41,439 bases of DNA, from positions 1 through 41,439 of the forward strand of contig JAAENK010000062.1 of the NCBI GenBank assembly GCA_024224415.1, written 5' to 3'. The notes beneath the pieces were generated by a model. That model ran no database searches. It worked only from the letters and a program-made list of their open reading frames with translations, and was not told where the DNA came from. Shown here in pieces: positions 37,384-41,439 of this stretch. Source of the stretch: Gammaproteobacteria bacterium. Lineage in GTDB: Bacteria > Pseudomonadota > Gammaproteobacteria > GCA-001735895. The first letter of the stretch is position 1. Each line of letters starts with the position of its first letter. The position numbers and the translations under genes were made by a program.

Positions 37384-38418
37384 TTAATTTTTATCATTAA
37401 CGATGATGTAAGGTGTATCGGTGGTGAATTCAATTTTGCTGGATAAAGCTCGGGAGACAATGATTTCCATTTCATCGCTGACAATCAAATAGTCAGTGAT
37501 GTCCAGCGATTGGGCCAGGGTAGCGTGATTACGCCAGCCATCGATCATCAATGTGGTTGCGGCGACATCAGCCAGTACTGGGTCGTCGGCCAGTACTGTG
37601 GCTGAGCTGATTTGCTGCGAAGGCTTGCCGGTTCGAGGGTCGATAATATGGTGCACGATTTTTTCATTTTCCAGATAATAGCGCTGATAGTTGCCCGACG
37701 TGAATAGATTTTGATCGCCCTCCAGTGTCAGTTTTGCTATAGCCCCGGGTTTAAACGGGTTTTGTATGCCGATAGTCCAGGGTTTGCCAAGGCGCGTACC
37801 AGCGCTTATCAAATCACCGCCAGCATTGATCAAAAAGTGCCCAAAACCAGATTTTTTTAAATAGTTTGCGACCAGTGATATGGCGTAGCCCTTGGCGATG
37901 CCGCCTAAATCAAGCAGTAAATGGGGGTTGTCGCTGCTGGCCATGCCGGAGGCAATTTTTAGATCCAGCATAGTTGGCATGTCTTGTTGGATTATCCTGA
38001 TTAATTCCTCGTTTGGCTGGTCATTACCATGGAAGCCATAGGCGGCGACTAGCTTGCCGATAGCGGGGTTGAATAACTGTTGTGAGCTGTGGTAGTAATC
38101 CTGACTCAAATTGATTAGCTCGATCAACGACTCCGGTATTGGAGTGGTTTTCCCCTCGGTGAGTGACTGGTTGAAACGGTACAAATCACTGTCTTCCCAG
38201 GCATGCCAATAGGTTCGATACTGCTGAAGTTGTTGTTCGATTGCATGCAGGGTTGACTCTGCTTTATCGATGTCACTATGAACCAGGGTAATATCGATTA
38301 CAGTACCAAACTGCAGGATACGTTGTTCAACTATCTGCTGGCTGGTTTCACAGCCAACCAGCAGGCAAACGCTAAATAGTAGAATTTTGATCAGTTGCTG
38401 ATACGTTGTTCTATACAC
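37384..38418 (-). CDS. apbE: ApbE-family FAD:protein FMN transferase (lipoprotein)
   Basis: Lipobox LLVGC; DSDLYRFNQS, LLLDLGGIAKGYAISLV, FLINAGGDLISAGTRLGKPWTIGIQNP, HHIIDPRTG. Confidence 0.92.
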   Translation of the reverse strand: MYRTTYQQLIKILLFSVCLLVGCETSQQIVEQRILQFGTVIDITLVHSDIDKAESTLHAIEQQLQQYRTYWHAWEDSDLYRFNQSLTEGKTTPIPESLIELINLSQDYYHSSQQLFNPAIGKLVAAYGFHGNDQPNEELIRIIQQDMPTMLDLKIASGMASSDNPHLLLDLGGIAKGYAISLVANYLKKSGFGHFLINAGGDLISAGTRLGKPWTIGIQNPFKPGAIAKLTLEGDQNLFTSGNYQRYYLENEKIVHHIIDPRTGKPSQQISSATVLADDPVLADVAATTLMIDGWRNHATLAQSLDITDYLIVSDEMEIIVSRALSSKIEFTTDTPYIIVNDKN

Positions 38419-39344
38419 TGAAACAGTTCGGCGCTAATGTTGAGGTTAAACTCGCTATCGAGTTCACGAATACAGGTCGGACTGGTGACATTGATTTCGG
38501 TGATGTAGTCGCCAATCACATCGATGCCGACAAAGACCAATCCACGTTTACGCAATTCATTACCCAGCTGTGCGCATAACCAACGATCTCGGTCACTGAG
38601 TGGCTGGCCTCGGGTGCTTGCACCGGCTGCGATATTACCCCGGTTTTCGCCAGCGGCAGGTAATCGCGCCAGTGCATAGGGTACGGGTTCGCCGTCAATC
38701 AGCAAAATGCGTTTATCACCGGCTGTAATTTCCGGAATATAGCGCTGCACCATGGTTTGTGAATTACCTAAATGGGTGACAGTCTCGAGAATTACATTGG
38801 TATTACTATCACCTTTTTTTACACGGAATATCGACTGGCCACCCATGCCGTCGAGCGGTTTGACGATGCAGTCCTGGTGGGTATTGATAAAATCCATGAG
38901 CAGTTTCGGGTCACGGCTGACACGTGACTCAACACAGCATTGAGGAAACATCAGGGTGAACAGCTTTTCGTTACAGTCACGTAGACTGGACGGTTTGTTG
39001 ACTACTAAAACACCATTTTCCTCGGCCTGATCGAGCAGGTAAGTGCAATAGATATACTCGAGGTCGAAGGGCGGATCCTTGCGCATAAGTATGACCTCGA
39101 ATTCGTCGAGGCGACAGTGACCCGAATCGATAATGCTGTACCAGTCGTCATTATCGTCACGTAGTTTTAGCTGGCTATATCGAGCAAAACTGATGCTATT
39201 ATCCATGTACAGGTCATCGATTTGCATATAGTAAATATCCCAGCCACGTCGCTGGGCTTCGAGCATCATAGCGAAACTTGAATCTTTCCAGGGTTTGATG
39301 GACTCGATTGGATCCATCACGATTCCGAGTTTTATGTGACTCAC
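38391..39344 (-). CDS. gshB: Glutathione synthetase
   Basis: GTG at 39344 gives VSHIKLGIVMDPIESIKPWKDSSFAMMLEAQRRGWDIYYM; VLMRKDPPFDLEYIYCTYLLDQAE; KPLDGMGGQSIFRV; listed 39389 start adds non-conserved residues. Confidence 0.94.
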   Translation of the reverse strand: MSHIKLGIVMDPIESIKPWKDSSFAMMLEAQRRGWDIYYMQIDDLYMDNSISFARYSQLKLRDDNDDWYSIIDSGHCRLDEFEVILMRKDPPFDLEYIYCTYLLDQAEENGVLVVNKPSSLRDCNEKLFTLMFPQCCVESRVSRDPKLLMDFINTHQDCIVKPLDGMGGQSIFRVKKGDSNTNVILETVTHLGNSQTMVQRYIPEITAGDKRILLIDGEPVPYALARLPAAGENRGNIAAGASTRGQPLSDRDRWLCAQLGNELRKRGLVFVGIDVIGDYITEINVTSPTCIRELDSEFNLNISAELFQCIEQRISN

Positions 39345-39656
39345 GATTGACGTTGAAAAGCAAATATTGGGGGAAACGATTCTACGCAAGTTTGGTGATT
39401 TAGCCTATCAAATTATTGCTTGTGAATTTAGTCACTAAGCTATTCAGGTTGTGACTTAGAATTGTGCTATATATAGCAGGTTAACGACTCAAAAATTTGT
39501 TTGCCAAAAGCCTGAAATTTTCCAATTTGGCCCCTGGTAAATGGTAGAATTTACATCAGCAAGTTTAAATAAATCACTGGTTTTACATGAAAAAATCCAT
39601 ATAATCTACCGAAATATTAAGTTGTCGAAATCCAACCAACAATCCTTGGGGGATAT

Positions 39657-40076
39657 GTGAACGAAGAGTCTTTGCAAACAGAAGGCGCATCCGACCTCAG
39701 TGCCTTGAATGTCAAGGTGATGGTGATAGACGACAGCAAAACAATTCGACGAAGTGCTGAAACCTTGTTGAAGAAAGTTGGCTGTAACGTCGTTACCGCA
39801 ATCGACGGGTTTGAAGCCCTGGCAAAAATCACCGTGCATAAGCCGGATATTATTTTTGTCGATATTATGATGCCACGACTTGATGGCTACCAAACCTGTG
39901 CATTGATTAAGAATAACCAGACATTTAAAGCCACACCTGTGATTATGCTGTCGAGTAAAGATAGTATTTTTGATCGCGCCCGAGGACGTATTGTCGGTTC
40001 GGAAGAATATTTGACCAAGCCATTTTCCAAAGAAGACTTAATACAAGCTATAACAGCGCATGTTGGTCGGGCATAG
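39657..40076 (+). CDS. pilG: Twitching motility response regulator PilG
   Basis: LNVKVMVIDDSKTIRRSAETLLKKVGCNVVTAIDGFEALAKI...IIFVDIMMPRLDGYQTCALIK; upstream of pilH. Confidence 0.93.
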   Translation: MNEESLQTEGASDLSALNVKVMVIDDSKTIRRSAETLLKKVGCNVVTAIDGFEALAKITVHKPDIIFVDIMMPRLDGYQTCALIKNNQTFKATPVIMLSSKDSIFDRARGRIVGSEEYLTKPFSKEDLIQAITAHVGRA

Positions 40077-40115
40077 CTTAATGCCTGTGTTAGTGAATGA
40101 AGAGGTAAAACACAA

Positions 40116-40481
40116 ATGTTGCATATCCTGATAATTGACGACTCACCAACGGAAATCCATGTGTTTAAGTCGATTCTGGAGAAACACGAAATTCAGGTGT
40201 CGGTTGCTACCAATGGTGAGGAAGGCATCGAAAAAGCCATCGCAATCAAACCCGATCTAATTCTTATGGACGTGGTTATGCCGGGGAAAAATGGTTTCCA
40301 GGCGACCCGCGATTTGAGCAGAAATCCGCAGACTTCAGCGATCCCAGTCATCATTATTACCACCAAAGACCAGGAAACTGACAAAATCTGGGGTATGCGT
40401 CAGGGTGCGAAGGATTACATTGTTAAACCTGCCAGTGAACAGGATTTAATAAATCGTATTCATCAGGTCCTGGAAGAATAG
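40116..40481 (+). CDS. pilH: Twitching motility response regulator PilH
   Basis: HILIIDDSPTEIHVFKSILEKHEIQVSVATNGEEGIEKAIAIKPDLILMDVVMPGKNGFQATRDL. Confidence 0.93.
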   Translation: MLHILIIDDSPTEIHVFKSILEKHEIQVSVATNGEEGIEKAIAIKPDLILMDVVMPGKNGFQATRDLSRNPQTSAIPVIIITTKDQETDKIWGMRQGAKDYIVKPASEQDLINRIHQVLEE

Positions 40482-40484
40482 CGT

Positions 40485-41018
40485 ATGGCGATAACTTCAC
40501 CTTTTGAAATATTGCAAGGGCTGGATGTTCGGTGCCGACAAAATGCTAGTGGTTTGCCTGTTAACAAGGCAGTGGTGGAAGACTGGATAGGCATCGGCTT
40601 TCGTATCAGCGACGTGTCGCTACTGGCGAAAATGGACGAAGTCAGTGAAATTTTGCCGCTACCGCCGACAATTCGTGTTCCTGGTGTTAAACACTGGGTG
40701 AAAGGGCTGGCGAATGTTCGCGGCAGTTTAATGCCAGTGCTGGATATGAATGCATTTCTCAATGGTGTGGATACCCATGTCCGCAAGGAAAGCCGTGTGT
40801 TAATTATCGATATCCTGGGTGTTGTTGCTGGTTTGCTGGTAGAGGAAGTGTATGGATTAAGGCGGTTCAAACCCGAAGAACATCAGCACAAGTCGGCTGC
40901 TGATATGGGTTCGGTGGGCAAGTATCTGGCGGGAATATTTGCCGATCAGAGTCAACGATGGAATGTTTTTAGTGTCGAGAAACTGGTTAAGCATGATCAG
41001 TTTATTCGAGTTGCATAA
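40485..41018 (+). CDS. pilI: CheW-like protein PilI
   Basis: GFRISDVSLLAKMDEVSEILPLPPTIRVPGVKHWVKGLANVRGSLMPVLDMNAFL CheW motif. Confidence 0.92.
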   Translation: MAITSPFEILQGLDVRCRQNASGLPVNKAVVEDWIGIGFRISDVSLLAKMDEVSEILPLPPTIRVPGVKHWVKGLANVRGSLMPVLDMNAFLNGVDTHVRKESRVLIIDILGVVAGLLVEEVYGLRRFKPEEHQHKSAADMGSVGKYLAGIFADQSQRWNVFSVEKLVKHDQFIRVA

Positions 41019-41048
41019 TAGACCTTTTAAGTAGTTAATGAGGGGCCA

Positions 41049-41439
41049 ATGGCACTGTTAGATAAAATAAAGAGTCTTCTTTCAAAAGGTAAACAGGGGA
41101 CGGTAAAGGCTGATAAAAACGTCAACCGGAGAGTGATATTTATCGGTGTATTGTTGGTTGTGGCAATCGTTATTACGATTGCGCTAATTAGCATGGCGAC
41201 ATTGCAGTCGCGAACCAACGCTAGCTATCTTGACCTGATTGCGGAGCAGCAAATCATATCCCAGCAAATTGTGATCAATGCCGTAGAGGCGTCCTATGGT
41301 AGAGACAACGGCTTTGCCAGCCTGAAGGCAAATCACGATCGCTATCTCGAAATCCTCGGAACCTTTGATACAGGTGATGTACTGCTCGATATTTCTCCAT
41401 TACCGGAAACTTACAGTGTTGAATATTTGGGTTTGAAAA
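41049..41439 (+). CDS. pilJ: Pilus chemotaxis MCP PilJ, N-terminal part; runs off window edge
   Basis: ATG at 41049: MALLDKIKSLLSKGKQG...RRVIFIGVLLVVAIVITIALISMATLQSRTNASYLDLIAEQQIISQQI; TM segment and position after pilI. Confidence 0.88.
   Translation, partial: MALLDKIKSLLSKGKQGTVKADKNVNRRVIFIGVLLVVAIVITIALISMATLQSRTNASYLDLIAEQQIISQQIVINAVEASYGRDNGFASLKANHDRYLEILGTFDTGDVLLDISPLPETYSVEYLGLK

Noticed and set aside
1-41439. CRISPR arrays, tRNA/rRNA genes, IS elements
   Set aside because: No regularly spaced repeats, tRNA cloverleaf/anticodon patterns, transposase ORFs or flanking terminal repeats were recognised by eye; a tRNAscan/ISfinder search would be needed to be certain.

Overview
Chromosomal window from a gammaproteobacterium; organism inferred from gene content and order only. 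Left part (1-18.9 kb): a chemotaxis gene set (partial cheA, STAS, cheY, MCP), a decayed response-regulator receiver remnant, a glycosyltransferase, an amidase with a GatC/AtzG-like partner, an orphan contractile tail-sheath gene, and a methylated-amine/one-carbon group (LysR, non-pyrrolysine MttB-family methyltransferase, DMGDH/sarcosine-dehydrogenase-like FAD-GcvT protein, GlxA-type AraC regulator, isochorismatase-family hydrolase, SHMT), then small housekeeping genes. A Ser/Thr kinase-HDOD protein, DUF2288 and oxyR follow. Right part (22.7-41.4 kb): a Pseudomonas-like syntenic block (yggT-proC-yggS-pilT-pilU, pyrC'-pyrB-pyrR, ruvX-yqgE-tonB-gshB-pilGHIJ). Best candidate for an undescribed system: a + strand island at about 31.4-35.4 kb inserted between pyrR and ruvX. 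It holds a secreted peptide that is about 22% Met when mature, an OmpR-type response regulator, a sensor kinase, and an exported MsrA-MsrB fusion. The promoters of the Met-rich peptide gene and of msrAB share in-register tandem 11-nt repeats. In both, the third repeat ends exactly 17 nt upstream of a -10-like hexamer, suggesting a dedicated regulon for periplasmic methionine oxidation or metal stress. All calls come from reading the sequence; no database search was run.
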